Shown here one piece after another: positions 15,806 to 25,348 of a stretch of 60,889 bases of DNA. Location: NCBI GenBank assembly GCA_026985095.1, contig JALSQW010000032.1, positions 1 through 60,889 on the forward strand. The letters are read 5' to 3'. The stretch is from Acidimicrobiia bacterium. Its GTDB lineage: Bacteria > Actinomycetota > Acidimicrobiia > Spongiisociales > UBA5794. Each line of letters begins with the position of its first letter. Position 1 is the first letter of the stretch. A model generated the notes under the pieces. That model had not been told where the DNA came from. It worked only from the letters and a program-made list of their open reading frames with translations, and made no database searches. Made by a program: the position numbers and the translations under genes.

Positions 15806-17233
15806 ATGAGGTTCCGGTTCCCCCAACCCCGCCGCGTCACCCACGCCCTGCGTGAGCTGGCACGCCGCCAGCCCGACGAGGCCGAGGAGTACCTCGAAGA
15901 GCACCACGAGGAGTGGGAACAGCTCGCCGAGACCGTCCCGGAGGACGCCGCCGACATCCTCGAAGCCATCGACGAGGAGGGGGCCGCCGAGCTGTTGACG
16001 GGGCTGCCTCCCGACGACGCCGGCGAGGTCCTCGACGAGATGAAGCCCGAGGCCGCCGCCGACATCCTCGAGGAGCTCGATCCGGCCACGGCGGCGGACC
16101 TCATCGAGGAGATGGAGCCCGACCAGGCCGCCGACGTGATCGGCGCCCTGGAAGAGGACGAACGGACCGCGGTGCTCGCCCACCTCGAACCGGAGAAGGC
16201 CCGCGAGATCGAACGGCTCCTCGTCTACGAGGCGGACACGGCCGGCGGCATGATGACCACCGACGTCGCTGCCCTGCCGATCGGGATGACCGCAGGCGAG
16301 GCCGTCGAAGCCCTGCGGCGACTCCACGACGAGCTCGGCTCCAACCTCACGTACGTCTACACCGTCGATCCGCGAGGTCGCCTCGTCGGGGTCGTGCCGT
16401 TCCGGGAGCTCGTCTTCGCCCGACCGGGCCAGGGCCTCGACGAGCTGGCCATCCGCGACCCGGTGTCGGTGACGCCCGACACCGACCGGGAACACGTCGC
16501 CGAGCTCATCCACCGGTACCACCTCCAGGCCATCCCGGTGGTCGACCACGACGGCCGCCTGCTCGGCATGGTCAAGTTCGGCGAGGCCATGGAGGCGATC
16601 CAAGCCGAAGCCGGCGAGGACCTCGCGGTCATGTTCGGTGCCGGTGAAGAGGAGTCGGTGTTCACGCCGGTCCGCGAGTCGGTGAGGCGCCGGTTGCCCT
16701 GGAACCTCTTCAACCTCCTGGCCGGGTTCGTGACGGTCTTCGTCGTGGCGCAGTTCGAGGACACCCTCGCCCGCTATGCCCTCCTGGCCGCCTACATGCC
16801 GTTGGTCGCCGGGCTGTCGGGCAACAGCGGCGCCCAAGCGATCGCGGTGACGATCCGATCGATCGCCGTCGGTGAGCTGCCCCGCGGCAAGGAGCTGCGG
16901 GCGGTCCGCCGAGAACTGGCCATCGGTCTGGTCCGCGGCGTGATCATCGCGTCGGTCGGTGCGGTCCTGGTGGCGGCCACGGTGGCGCTGCTGTCGCGGG
17001 GAGGCCCCGCCGATCCCGGCCAGATCCCGGTGGCGCCGGTGCAGATGGCGTGGATCATCTGGATCTCGATGATGATCGGGTTCACCGTCGCCGCCTTCGC
17101 AGGGTCGTCGATCCCGTTGATCCTTCGCCGCCTCGGCCTCGACCCGGCGCTGGCGTCGAACATCTTCCTGACCATGACCACCGACGCGGTCGGGTTCGGG
17201 ACGTTCCTGCTGACCGCGACGCTGCTCCTGTAG
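15806..17233 (+). CDS. mgtE: Magnesium transporter MgtE
   Basis: 475 residues with the full MgtE architecture: an N-terminal acidic superhelical domain of repeated ADILEELDP-type units (about 20-140), paired CBS domains (about 145-265) and five membrane helices (about 300-475). The pore region contains PLVAGLSGNSGAQA and FVLTM-like FLTMTTDAVGFGTF. It conducts Mg2+ into the cytoplasm, gated by Mg2+ binding to the N and CBS domains. TAGGCT (15792-15797) lies 8 nt before the ATG. The hairpin-rich leader upstream may add transcriptional control. Confidence 0.95.
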   Translation: MRFRFPQPRRVTHALRELARRQPDEAEEYLEEHHEEWEQLAETVPEDAADILEAIDEEGAAELLTGLPPDDAGEVLDEMKPEAAADILEELDPATAADLIEEMEPDQAADVIGALEEDERTAVLAHLEPEKAREIERLLVYEADTAGGMMTTDVAALPIGMTAGEAVEALRRLHDELGSNLTYVYTVDPRGRLVGVVPFRELVFARPGQGLDELAIRDPVSVTPDTDREHVAELIHRYHLQAIPVVDHDGRLLGMVKFGEAMEAIQAEAGEDLAVMFGAGEEESVFTPVRESVRRRLPWNLFNLLAGFVTVFVVAQFEDTLARYALLAAYMPLVAGLSGNSGAQAIAVTIRSIAVGELPRGKELRAVRRELAIGLVRGVIIASVGAVLVAATVALLSRGGPADPGQIPVAPVQMAWIIWISMMIGFTVAAFAGSSIPLILRRLGLDPALASNIFLTMTTDAVGFGTFLLTATLLL

Positions 17234-17249
17234 CTCCTCCGGGGAGCTC

Positions 17250-17753
17250 CTACGAGCCGATCACGGCGGTCCCGACGTCGCCGAAGGGACCTTCGTAGAC
17301 GATCCGGAACCCCTCGACGAGCCGAGCGAGGAAGTGCTCCGACAAGATCGCCTGCTCCTCGTCGGAGGGTTCGTCGGCCATGACGATGTCGACGGCGGCC
17401 GGATCGTCGACCACGTAGACCTCGTAGATCGGCGGGAACGTCTCGACCACGTCGGTGATGACGTCGTAGAGGTCGATGTCGGTGAGGCTCTGGCTGTCGC
17501 CTTCGACGAGCACGACGACGGCATCGCCGAGGTCCGAGACGGGGATCCTCCGGACGATCCGGTACTCGACGCCTTGGGCTCCGATGAGCGGCGGCAACGT
17601 CGTGGTGGTCGTGGTGGTGGTCTCCGACGGCGCGGTGGTCGTGATCAGCGGCCGGGTCGTCACGGTCGTTTCGGCGGAACCCGAACGGTTGCACGCCGAG
17701 GCGACGACCCCGACGGCGACCACGGTCACGACCACGCTGCGAGCGATCCTCAC
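17250..17753 (-). CDS. Thr-rich lipoprotein, unknown function
   Basis: 167 residues. A signal peptide ends in a lipobox VASAC with Cys21, followed by a Thr-rich linker (about 28-52) and a globular domain of about 110 residues. I do not recognise the domain. It is probably anchored to the outer face of the membrane. The start is a GTG with TAGAGT (minus strand, 17760-17765) 6 nt upstream, suggesting a leaderless message. It is convergent with mgtE. Confidence 0.75.
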   Translation of the reverse strand: MRIARSVVVTVVAVGVVASACNRSGSAETTVTTRPLITTTAPSETTTTTTTTLPPLIGAQGVEYRIVRRIPVSDLGDAVVVLVEGDSQSLTDIDLYDVITDVVETFPPIYEVYVVDDPAAVDIVMADEPSDEEQAILSEHFLARLVEGFRIVYEGPFGDVGTAVIGS

Positions 17754-17786
17754 CCGGCCACTCTACCGGCGTGTCGGCGTACGGGC

Positions 17787-17808
17787 CCGGACGCCCCGTG
17801 GCGTCCGG
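17787..17808 (-). terminator. Hairpin after the nadE operon
   Basis: CCGGACGCC pairs with GGCGTCCGG (9 bp, loop CCGT), just past the stop of the last minus-strand gene at 17818. There is no T run, so the call rests on position and stem strength. Confidence 0.5.
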
Positions 17809-17817
17809 TGCCGGTGT

Positions 17818-18231
17818 TCACCGCGACGCCATCCACTCGGTGTAGTCGACGCCGTCCATCCACGGGGTGTGGTGGACCAGCCGGAAGCGACGCTGCACGT
17901 CCTCGAAACGGTCCGGATCGGGAGCGTCCTCCAACTCCACCATGGCCAGATCCAACGTCGGCCGCCACGCCGGCGGTCCCACGGCGGCGTCGACCTTCGA
18001 CTCCCACGGACCGTCGTCGGGGTCGGCATGCATCCAGAAATCCCGTAGCTTGACGGCCATCCGGACCGCCCGCCGAAGCGACCTGGCCCGTGGCCGGTCG
18101 ATCCGGTGGCCGTCGGCTGCCAGGGTTTCCAACCATTCGGCGAACGCCCCGTCCGAGCGCCATGCCGTCGGGTCCTCGATGACCGCGCGGTACAACCGGT
18201 CCACCGCATCCACCAGCGGAGCCGCGCTCAT
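17818..18231 (-). CDS. Hypothetical protein, last gene of the nadE operon
   Basis: 137 residues, soluble, rich in Trp, Asp and Arg, with no motif I recognise (AVDRLYRAVIEDPTAW, then VKLRDFWMHADPDDG). Its ATG overlaps the aminotransferase stop (ATGA, 18228-18231), which makes it a real, coupled gene. Function unknown. Confidence 0.7.
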   Translation of the reverse strand: MSAAPLVDAVDRLYRAVIEDPTAWRSDGAFAEWLETLAADGHRIDRPRARSLRRAVRMAVKLRDFWMHADPDDGPWESKVDAAVGPPAWRPTLDLAMVELEDAPDPDRFEDVQRRFRLVHHTPWMDGVDYTEWMASR

Positions 18232-19067
18232 CGCCCGATCTCTGCGGCGACGAGCTTCCGGAACGCCGTCGCCAACCGAGCCGTCCGCGTACCCGGATCG
18301 AAGCGATGGGCGTCGACGGCGCCAACGGGAAGCACCTCTTTGACGGTCGACATGGCGAAGACCTCGGAGGCGGCGAGGACCTCGTCGAGCGTGTACCGAC
18401 CCTCTTCGACCGCGAGACCGGCCGCGGCGGCCAGGTCGAGCACGGCCGATCGGGTGATCGACGCCAGGATCCCCAGCTCGAGGGATGGGGTCCGCAGGGT
18501 GTCGCCGTGGAACCAAGCCACCGAGAAGGTGGGGCCTTCGAGGACGTCGCCGTCGCGGCCGATCAACAACGCGTCGTCGAAGCCGTCGCGTCTGGCGGCG
18601 AGGGTGGCGGCGAGGTTGAACCCGTACGACAGGATCTTGGCGCCGGTGAGCTCCGATCGGGCCCCGTCGGGATGCCAGGGAGCGGGGCGAGACCCGATAC
18701 GGAGCACCCGAGGGCTCGGCGGCGGATGTTCGGCATAGACGACGATCGTGGACCCGGTGCCGGGATGCCCGGGATCCACACCGCCGGAGACGAAGAGCCG
18801 CACGACGGCGTCCCCGGCACGGTTCGCCACGGTCGTGCACCAGCGGATCAACGAGGTCCGGTCCGGGAGTGGCAGGTGGAGGGCGGACGCGGAGTGGGCG
18901 AGCCGATCGAGGTGGGCCTCGAGGCGGAAGATCGTCCCGCCGTAGGCCCGCATCGCCTCGAAACATCCGAAGCCCCGCTGGAAACCGATGTCGAGGACGC
19001 TGACACAGGCGTCCTCCGCCGGGACGGCCTCCCCGTCGACCAGTACCTCGCCGACGACCTCGATCAT
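18228..19067 (-). CDS. Class IV PLP aminotransferase / aminodeoxychorismate lyase-like
   Basis: 279 residues of fold-type IV. The cofactor Lys lies in TGAKILSYGFNLAA, and the family segments DIGFQRGFGCFEAMRAY, then ALLIGRDGDVLEGPTFSVAW, and STVKEVLPV near the C-terminus, are clear. Members include PabC, D-amino acid and branched-chain aminotransferases, and the exact reaction cannot be chosen from sequence alone. It overlaps the nadE stop by 4 bp (ATGA). Confidence 0.85.
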   Translation of the reverse strand: MIEVVGEVLVDGEAVPAEDACVSVLDIGFQRGFGCFEAMRAYGGTIFRLEAHLDRLAHSASALHLPLPDRTSLIRWCTTVANRAGDAVVRLFVSGGVDPGHPGTGSTIVVYAEHPPPSPRVLRIGSRPAPWHPDGARSELTGAKILSYGFNLAATLAARRDGFDDALLIGRDGDVLEGPTFSVAWFHGDTLRTPSLELGILASITRSAVLDLAAAAGLAVEEGRYTLDEVLAASEVFAMSTVKEVLPVGAVDAHRFDPGTRTARLATAFRKLVAAEIGR

Positions 19068-20782
19068 CGCGATGGCACCTCACGGAAGTGGTTGGTGATC
19101 GGAAGACGGCGGTCCCGCCCGAAGGCCTTGCGGGTGATCTTGACCCCAGGCGCGGCTTGGCGGCGCTTGTACTCGTTGCGGTCGACCATGGCCGCGACCC
19201 GACACACCAACTCCTCGTCGAACCCGTCGGCGACGATGTCGGCGATGGAGCGATCCATCTCGACGTACCGCAGCAAGATGGCGTCCAGGATCTCGTAGGG
19301 AGGGAGGGTGTCGGTGTCCTTTTGACCGGGGCGCAGCTCCGCCGAAGGGGCCTTGTCGATCACCGGCCGGGGGATCACCTCGCCGGTTCGGTTCCGCCAC
19401 TCGGCCAGCCGGTAGACCATGGTCTTGTAGACGTCCTTGAGGACCGCGTACCCCCCGACCATGTCGCCGTACAAGGTGGCGTACCCGACCGCCATCTCCG
19501 ACTTGTTGCCCGTGGCCACCACCATCCCCCCGAACTTGTTGGACAGCCCCATGAGGATCGCTCCCCGGATCCTTGCCTGCAGGTTCTCCTCGGCCACGTT
19601 CGGTTCGGTACCGGCGAACGCCGGAGCGAGGGTGTCGAGGTACGCCGAGAAGACCGGCTCGATGGGGATCTCGTCGAACCGGATCCCGAGCCGGCGAGCC
19701 AGGTCGCGGGAATCCGACACCGAGCCCTCCGAACTGTATCGGGTCGGCATCGTGACCCCCCACACCGCGTCGGCGCCGAGGGCGTCAACGGCGATGGTGG
19801 CCGTCAGGGACGAATCGATCCCGCCGGACAGGCCGACGACGACCTCGGGGAAGCCGTTCTTCCTGACGTAGTCACGCAATCCGGTCACCAACGCCTCGTA
19901 GATCTCGGCCTCCGGTTCGAGCCGCGCCACGATGGGGGGAGCGACCGGGGTGCCACGGCGGACCGGAGGGCCGGGAGTGACCGCAACCGGCGGGCCGGCG
20001 GTGGGCCGCGCCGGCGGCAACGGCACGTCGACGACGAACCGTTCCTCCACGAACTGGGGGGCACGGTAGATCTCTGCGCCCCCGGCGGCGAACACCATCG
20101 ATTCACCGTCGAAGACCAGCTCATCCTGGCCACCGACCGTGTTGACGTACACCACCGCCGCGCCGGATCGTTCCGCCTCGGCAGACAGCAGCGCCGCCCG
20201 TTCGCCTCCCTTCCCGACGTGGTACGGCGAACCGTTGATGTTGAGGAGCACCCGCGCCCCGGCCGCGGCCTGCAGGGACGGCGGACCGTCGGGAGCCCAG
20301 ATGTCCTCACAGATCGACACGCCGACGGTGACGCCGCGGATCGAGAACAGGACCGCCGGCTCGGCACCCTCGGCGAAGACCCGCGCCTCGTCGAAGACGC
20401 CGTAGTTGGGCAGCAGGACCTTGTGGTAGATGCCCGTGATCTTCCCGTCGGCGAGCACCGCGGCCGCGTTCGCGACCCGCCGCGGCACCGAATCGTCGTC
20501 GAGGCGGTCCGGCACTCGATCGACGAAACCCACCACCACCGCAACGTCCCCAGAGGCCTCCGCGAGACGGTCGACGACCGTCAGGTTCGCGTCGACGAAC
20601 GAGTCGCGCAGGACCAGGTCTTCGGGCGGGTATCCGGTGACCGCCAGCTCGGGCAGGACCAGCACGTCGGCGCCGACCGCCTCCGCCCAAGCCATCGCGT
20701 CGAGGATCGTCCGTTCGTTGCCCGCGAGATCGCCGACGACGAAGTCGAACTGGCCCCCGGCGACCCGAAGATGCCCGGTCAT
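19064..20782 (-). CDS. nadE: Glutamine-dependent NAD+ synthetase
   Basis: 572 residues with two domains. The N-terminal nitrilase-type glutaminase (about 1-260) has the catalytic triad in LPELAVTGYPPED (Glu), HKVLLPNYGVF (Lys) and SICEDIW (Cys). The C-terminal synthetase has the pyrophosphate loop VVGLSGGIDSS, then GNKSEMAVGY and KAPSAELRPGQKDTD. It converts nicotinate adenine dinucleotide to NAD+ using glutamine nitrogen. The ATG at 20782 overlaps the upstream ligase stop (ATGA). Confidence 0.95.
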   Translation of the reverse strand: MTGHLRVAGGQFDFVVGDLAGNERTILDAMAWAEAVGADVLVLPELAVTGYPPEDLVLRDSFVDANLTVVDRLAEASGDVAVVVGFVDRVPDRLDDDSVPRRVANAAAVLADGKITGIYHKVLLPNYGVFDEARVFAEGAEPAVLFSIRGVTVGVSICEDIWAPDGPPSLQAAAGARVLLNINGSPYHVGKGGERAALLSAEAERSGAAVVYVNTVGGQDELVFDGESMVFAAGGAEIYRAPQFVEERFVVDVPLPPARPTAGPPVAVTPGPPVRRGTPVAPPIVARLEPEAEIYEALVTGLRDYVRKNGFPEVVVGLSGGIDSSLTATIAVDALGADAVWGVTMPTRYSSEGSVSDSRDLARRLGIRFDEIPIEPVFSAYLDTLAPAFAGTEPNVAEENLQARIRGAILMGLSNKFGGMVVATGNKSEMAVGYATLYGDMVGGYAVLKDVYKTMVYRLAEWRNRTGEVIPRPVIDKAPSAELRPGQKDTDTLPPYEILDAILLRYVEMDRSIADIVADGFDEELVCRVAAMVDRNEYKRRQAAPGVKITRKAFGRDRRLPITNHFREVPSR

Positions 20783-21915
20783 ATCCCCGCGACGGTCTCG
20801 GCGATGAGGAAGTCGACGACCGCCTGGAGCGCCTCCCGTTCCTCCGCGCCGTGCGCGATCGCCTCGTTGAAGACGAGGAGCTGCTGGTCGGCGCTGGTGC
20901 CGCGACGCAGGATCTCCCTGGCGTGCTCCACCTCCTCGACACACCCCAGGATCTCGGCATCTTCGTGCACCAGATCGATGATCTCGTCGACGAGTTGAGG
21001 CAGGCCGACCAACTCGCCGCGACCGAAGTCGATGAGGGACTCCGAGATCCCGTAGCGTTGCGCCCGCCACACGTTCTCCGAGATCAGCATCCGGCTGTAG
21101 GTCCGCCACCGTTGGTTCTCGAGTCGACGCCGGTAGAGCATGGCCAGCAGCGACTGGTACAGCGCCGCCAGCGTCACTCCGTCGTCGAGGCGGGTGCAGA
21201 TGTCGGTGCTGCGCATCTCCAGGGTCGGATATCGGGCACTGGGACGGATGTCCCACCACAGCCGGGTGCCGTCCTCGATGACGCCGGCGTCGACGAGGAC
21301 GTCGATGTGACGGTGATAGTCGCTCCATCCGGCGAACTCCTCGGGTAACCCGGTCCGCGGCAGCGACCGGAACACCGACGTCCGGTACGACCGCAGTCCG
21401 GTGTCGGTGCCCTGCCAGAACGGCGACGACGTGGACAACGCCAGGAGGTGCGGCAGGAAGTAGGTGACCTGGTTCATGAGGTCGATCCTGAGGTCCTCGT
21501 CCTCGATGCACACGTGGACGTGCATGCCGCAGATCAACAGCCGCCGGACCACCCCCTGGAGCGCCTGCGCCAGCAGGTTGTAGCGTTCCTTGTCGGTGTG
21601 GCGTTGACGCCCCCAGACGGCGAAGGGATGCGTCGACGCGGAGATGATCGCCATCCCGTAGTCGTTCGCCACGTCCGCGATCGCACGCCGCAGCGCCGCC
21701 ACGTGGCCGCGCACTTCCTTGACGTCGGCGGCGACGGGTGTCCCGATCTCGACCTGGGAGCGGATGAACTCGGGGCTCACCTGCCCCTCGATGATCTCCT
21801 CGCATCGATGCAGGAGACTGTCGGGAAGGTCGGGAACCAGGTCCCGAGTCTCCCGATCGACGAGGAAGTACTCCTCCTCGATCCCGATGGTGAAACTCGG
21901 CCGGTCCAGTCGCAC
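20779..21915 (-). CDS. Carboxylate-amine ligase, YbdK/GCS2 family
   Basis: 378 residues. The N-terminal signature FTIGIEEEYFLVD, the segment GMHVHVCIED and RPSARYPTLEMRSTD are typical of the glutamate-cysteine ligase type 2 family, which has weak or unknown activity in many bacteria. It is ATP-dependent and cytoplasmic. I chose the GTG at 21915 because AGGGGAG lies 4 nt upstream, even though the frame extends another 23 codons. TACGCT on the minus strand (21941-21946) is a candidate promoter. Confidence 0.85.
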   Translation of the reverse strand: MRLDRPSFTIGIEEEYFLVDRETRDLVPDLPDSLLHRCEEIIEGQVSPEFIRSQVEIGTPVAADVKEVRGHVAALRRAIADVANDYGMAIISASTHPFAVWGRQRHTDKERYNLLAQALQGVVRRLLICGMHVHVCIEDEDLRIDLMNQVTYFLPHLLALSTSSPFWQGTDTGLRSYRTSVFRSLPRTGLPEEFAGWSDYHRHIDVLVDAGVIEDGTRLWWDIRPSARYPTLEMRSTDICTRLDDGVTLAALYQSLLAMLYRRRLENQRWRTYSRMLISENVWRAQRYGISESLIDFGRGELVGLPQLVDEIIDLVHEDAEILGCVEEVEHAREILRRGTSADQQLLVFNEAIAHGAEEREALQAVVDFLIAETVAGI

Positions 21916-21940
21916 GTGGCTCCCCTTGGTCTTCCCCGGC

Positions 21941-22010
21941 AGCGTAGCGGGCCGAGGCGACGGTCCAACGGCGGTATCTCGCACCCGGCCAGGCGCTCGA
22001 GCCGTAGAAT
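21941..22010. promoter_or_regulatory. Divergent promoter region, YbdK operon / M20 amidohydrolase
   Basis: TACGCT on the minus strand (21941-21946) would give a short leader with a ribosome binding site for the ligase gene. TAGAAT on the plus strand (22005-22010) lies 9 nt before the ATG at 22020. Confidence 0.5.
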
Positions 22011-22019
22011 CACGCCCCC

Positions 22020-23192
22020 ATGCCGGATTTCGACACCGTCGCCGCTTCCGCCGCCCAGGTCGCTCCAGGCGCGATCGAGCTGCGTCGGGATCTGCATCGC
22101 CATCCGGAGGTCGGGTGGACCGAACGGCGGACCACCTACGAGATCGCCCGCCATCTCAAGGCGCTCGGGGTCGTCCCCCGGGTCCGCCCGGACGGCACCG
22201 GGCTCGTCGCCGAGATCGGCGAGGGCGAGCCGATCGTCGGCTTCCGCGCCGACATCGATGCGTTGCCGCTCCACGAGGCCAACGATGTGCCGTATCGCTC
22301 CCAGAACGAAGGCGTCATGCACGCGTGCGGACACGATGTGCACACGGCGATCGGGGTGGGCATCGCCTCGGTCCTCTCGACGATGGACGACCTCGGCGGC
22401 ACCGTGCGGTTCATCTTCCAGCCCGCCGAAGAGCTCCTCCCCGGCGGGGCCGTCACCCTCGCCGACGAGGGCGTTCACCGAGACCTGTCCGCCATCGTCG
22501 CCTACCACGTCGACCCGTCCCTCGAACCCGGCCGACTGGGGCTCCGGGTCGGAGCGATCACGAGTGCATCGGACAGGATGGTCGTCCGTCTCCATGGACC
22601 CGGAGGTCACACGTCCCGTCCCCATCAGACGGTCGATCTCGTTCACGTCGCGGCCCGGGTCGTGATCGACCTCCCTGCGCGGCTGCGAGCGGCGATCGAT
22701 CCGCGCCATGCCGTGGTGCCCGTGTTCGGGAGCATCGCCGGGGGCCGGGCCGCCAACGTCATCCCCACCGACGTCGAACTGGTGGGCACGATCCGCTCCC
22801 TCGACACGGACCTGTGGCGCCGGCTCCCGAAGCTGACCGAGCGCCTCTGCGCCGACATCGTCACTCCGCTGGGCGCCACCTTCGAGCTCGACTATCAGCA
22901 AGGGTCACCCCCGGTCGTCAACGATGCCGATGTCGTCGCGGCGATCGGCGACGTCGCGACTGGACTCCTGGGATCCGATGCGGTCCACGAGACCCACCAG
23001 TCCCTCGGATCGGAGGACTTCTCGTGGTACCTGGAGTCCGTTCCGGGGGCGATGATCCGGCTCGGGGTCGCCCGCGCGGACCGCACCGTGGATCTCCATT
23101 CGGCGTCGTTCGACATCGACGAATCGGCGATCGAGACCGGGATCGCCGTCGGCGCGGCGGCGCTGCTCAGGTTGCTCGATCGTCCTCGGTGA
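22020..23192 (+). CDS. M20 family amidohydrolase
   Basis: 390 residues. Metal-binding motifs of the M20D aminoacylase/hippurate hydrolase group are present: LHRHPEVGWTE, MHACGHDVHTA with the conserved Cys/His cluster, FQPAEE, and the C-terminal SLGSEDFSWYLE. It probably removes acyl groups from N-acyl amino acids in the cytoplasm; the substrate is unknown. The 3' end overlaps the convergent tyrA gene by 26 bp. Confidence 0.9.
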   Translation: MPDFDTVAASAAQVAPGAIELRRDLHRHPEVGWTERRTTYEIARHLKALGVVPRVRPDGTGLVAEIGEGEPIVGFRADIDALPLHEANDVPYRSQNEGVMHACGHDVHTAIGVGIASVLSTMDDLGGTVRFIFQPAEELLPGGAVTLADEGVHRDLSAIVAYHVDPSLEPGRLGLRVGAITSASDRMVVRLHGPGGHTSRPHQTVDLVHVAARVVIDLPARLRAAIDPRHAVVPVFGSIAGGRAANVIPTDVELVGTIRSLDTDLWRRLPKLTERLCADIVTPLGATFELDYQQGSPPVVNDADVVAAIGDVATGLLGSDAVHETHQSLGSEDFSWYLESVPGAMIRLGVARADRTVDLHSASFDIDESAIETGIAVGAAALLRLLDRPR

Positions 23193-24204
23193 GCATCAGG
23201 CCTTCACCGACGAGGGCCTGGACGAGCGTTCCGGCTTCGCCGGGCCGGACCGAGATCGTCAAGATGCCACCGCCGCCGTAGGTGGCGTGACGGAGCTGGA
23301 GGTCACGCACGTCCACGCCGCTGGCGGCGAGGGCCCGGCCGACCTTGGCCAGCTCACCGGGACGGTCCGCGATCGCGATCCGAACCGGGACCACCGGCGG
23401 CGCCATCGCCTGGCGGATCCGGCGCGCCTCGACGAGTCGATCCTCGAGACCCTCGAGTCGCCCCGATCCCAGAGCGACGCGGGTCTCGTCGAGCAGATCC
23501 ATCAACCGGTCGACGGCCGCGCCGAGCTCACGCCGGTTGGCGGCGAGGAGCTCGAGCCAGGCGTGCGGGTCGGAGGCGGCCACCCGGGTCAGGTCCCGGA
23601 AACTCCCCGCGGCGAGATCGAGCGCGGTGTCGTCCTCGGCGGCGAGGGTCACCAAGCTGGCGGCGAGGATCTGCGGCAGTTGGCTGATCCTGGCGACGGC
23701 GGCGTCGTGATCGGCGGCCCGCATCGGGACCGGCGTCGCGCCGAGGTCGCCGATGAGGTCGGCGACGACCGCTCGATCTTCGGCGGATCCCACGTCCTCG
23801 ACGACGATCCACGCCGCGCCGCTGAAGAGCGCCCCGGAGGCGGCCTCGGGTCCGGTCGTCTCTCGGCCCGCCATCGGGTGGGTGGCGACGAACCGGCTGA
23901 GCCGGCGACCGGCGGCGACGACGGGTCCCTTCACCCCGGTGACGTCGACGATCAGCCCCTCGTGGTCGATGGTCGCCAACAGATCGACGGTGGCGGCGAA
24001 CGGGGCGGCGACGAACAGGACCTGGGGCGAGGATCCGACGAGCTCGCCGAGGTCGCCGCTCGCTTCGTCGAGGGCACCCTCGTCGACGGCGCGTTCGAGG
24101 ACGGACCGGTCCGGATCCCACCCGGTGACGTGGTGGCCCGCTCGTCGGAGCCCCAGGCCGATGGATGCCCCGATGAGGCCCGTTCCGACGATGCCGACAC
24201 GCAT
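23167..24204 (-). CDS. tyrA: Prephenate dehydrogenase with C-terminal ACT domain
   Basis: 345 residues. A Rossmann domain starts GIVGTGLIGASIGLGLRRAG, followed by THPMAGRETTGPEAAS (with the catalytic His) and the alpha-helical dimerisation region with FRDLTRVAASDP. A C-terminal ACT domain (about 275-340) begins RIAIADRPGELAKVGRALA and probably binds tyrosine for feedback control. It converts prephenate to 4-hydroxyphenylpyruvate. The start is 5 nt after the aroF stop, so the two form an aromatic operon. Confidence 0.93.
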   Translation of the reverse strand: MRVGIVGTGLIGASIGLGLRRAGHHVTGWDPDRSVLERAVDEGALDEASGDLGELVGSSPQVLFVAAPFAATVDLLATIDHEGLIVDVTGVKGPVVAAGRRLSRFVATHPMAGRETTGPEAASGALFSGAAWIVVEDVGSAEDRAVVADLIGDLGATPVPMRAADHDAAVARISQLPQILAASLVTLAAEDDTALDLAAGSFRDLTRVAASDPHAWLELLAANRRELGAAVDRLMDLLDETRVALGSGRLEGLEDRLVEARRIRQAMAPPVVPVRIAIADRPGELAKVGRALAASGVDVRDLQLRHATYGGGGILTISVRPGEAGTLVQALVGEGLMLTEDDRAT

Positions 24205-24209
24205 GGGGT

Positions 24210-25247
24210 TCAGAGGGTGAGGCCCATGGCGTCGGCCAGGGCCGAGATCTGCGTCATGAGGTCGGCGAACTCGTTGGGGAGGATGGCCTGGGCGCCGTCG
24301 ACGAGCGCGGATTCGGGAGACGGATGCACGTCGATCATGACCCCGTCGGCGGGAGCGGCGACGGCGACCCGCGCCAACGGAGCGACCAGTTCACGTTTCC
24401 CTCCCGAGTGGGACGGATCGACGATCACGGGCAGGTGCGAGAGGCCCTTGAGGACCGGTACCGCCGAGATGTCGAGGGTGTTCCTCGTCGCGGTCTCGAA
24501 CGTGCGGATCCCCCGCTCACAGAGGATCACCTCGTGGTTGCCTTCCTTGTACACGTACTCGGCGGCGTTGAGCCATTCCTCGATGGTGGCGGTGAACCCT
24601 CGCTTCAGCATCACCGGTTTCGGCTGGCGCCCGAGCTCGGACAGGAGCGTGAAGTTCGCCATGTTCCGCGTCCCGACACGGATCAGATCCGCGTAGGAGG
24701 TCACGAGCTCCACGTCGCGGGGGTCGACGACCTCGGCGACGAACGGCATCTCGAACTCCTCCCGAGCCTCGGCGAGGAGTTCGAGACCCTTCTCCCCGAG
24801 GCCTTGGAACGAGTAGGGAGACGTCCTCGGCTTGAACGCGTCCCCGCGCAGGATGGTCGCCCCGGCCGCCTTGACGGCTTCGGCCGATCGGAAGAGCTGG
24901 TCGCGCGACTCCACGGCGCATGGTCCGGCGATCACCGCGAAGTGCCCTCCGCCGACCGGGATCCCGCCGACGTCCACGATCGAATCCTCGGACTGGAAGT
25001 CGCGACTGACGAACTTGAACGGCTTGAGCACGGGAACGGCTCGTTCGACGCCGGGGAACGCCTCCCAGGGGAGCTGCTGGATCCGGACCCGGTCACCGAC
25101 GGCGCCGATGACGGTTCGTTGGGCTCCTTCGGACACGTGGGCCTCGGCCCCGGCCTCTTCGAGTCGATCCAGGACGTGCCGGATCTCCTCGGGGCTGGCG
25201 CCCGCTCGCATCACGATGATCAAGGACTCGTCTCCGTTCGCTGCCAT
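24210..25247 (-). CDS. aroF: 3-deoxy-7-phosphoheptulonate (DAHP) synthase, class I-beta
   Basis: 345 residues. An N-terminal ferredoxin-like regulatory domain (1-70) precedes the barrel. The catalytic motifs are intact: IAGPCAVES (Cys110), RGDAFKPRTSPYSFQGLG, LKRGFTATIEEW, CERGIRTF, DPSHSGGKR and IDVHPSPESALVDGAQ. It condenses phosphoenolpyruvate and erythrose 4-phosphate at the first step of the shikimate pathway. It is the intact counterpart of the degenerate DAHPS domain at 4689-5780. TATCCT (minus strand, 25257-25262) lies 9 nt before the ATG. Confidence 0.95.
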   Translation of the reverse strand: MAANGDESLIIVMRAGASPEEIRHVLDRLEEAGAEAHVSEGAQRTVIGAVGDRVRIQQLPWEAFPGVERAVPVLKPFKFVSRDFQSEDSIVDVGGIPVGGGHFAVIAGPCAVESRDQLFRSAEAVKAAGATILRGDAFKPRTSPYSFQGLGEKGLELLAEAREEFEMPFVAEVVDPRDVELVTSYADLIRVGTRNMANFTLLSELGRQPKPVMLKRGFTATIEEWLNAAEYVYKEGNHEVILCERGIRTFETATRNTLDISAVPVLKGLSHLPVIVDPSHSGGKRELVAPLARVAVAAPADGVMIDVHPSPESALVDGAQAILPNEFADLMTQISALADAMGLTL

Positions 25248-25256
25248 GGACCCGCC

Positions 25257-25341
25257 AGGATAGGTGTCCGGCGGGCGGCCCGGCGCTCGGGCGTGTTGGG
25301 CCTCGGGTGAGGGAACACGCGCCCTTCCCGGGCCCTAGCCT
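25257..25341. promoter_or_regulatory. Divergent promoter region, aroF-tyrA / epimerase
   Basis: TATCCT on the minus strand (25257-25262) serves aroF. TAGCCT on the plus strand (25336-25341) lies 7 nt before the epimerase ATG. No leader peptide like that of the chorismate mutase unit is visible here. Confidence 0.5.
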
Positions 25342-25348
25342 GCTCTCG

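Noticed and set aside
14843-16837. A 664-residue minus-strand open frame
   Set aside because: It is antisense to selD and mgtE, both of which have clear family motifs in the opposite strand.
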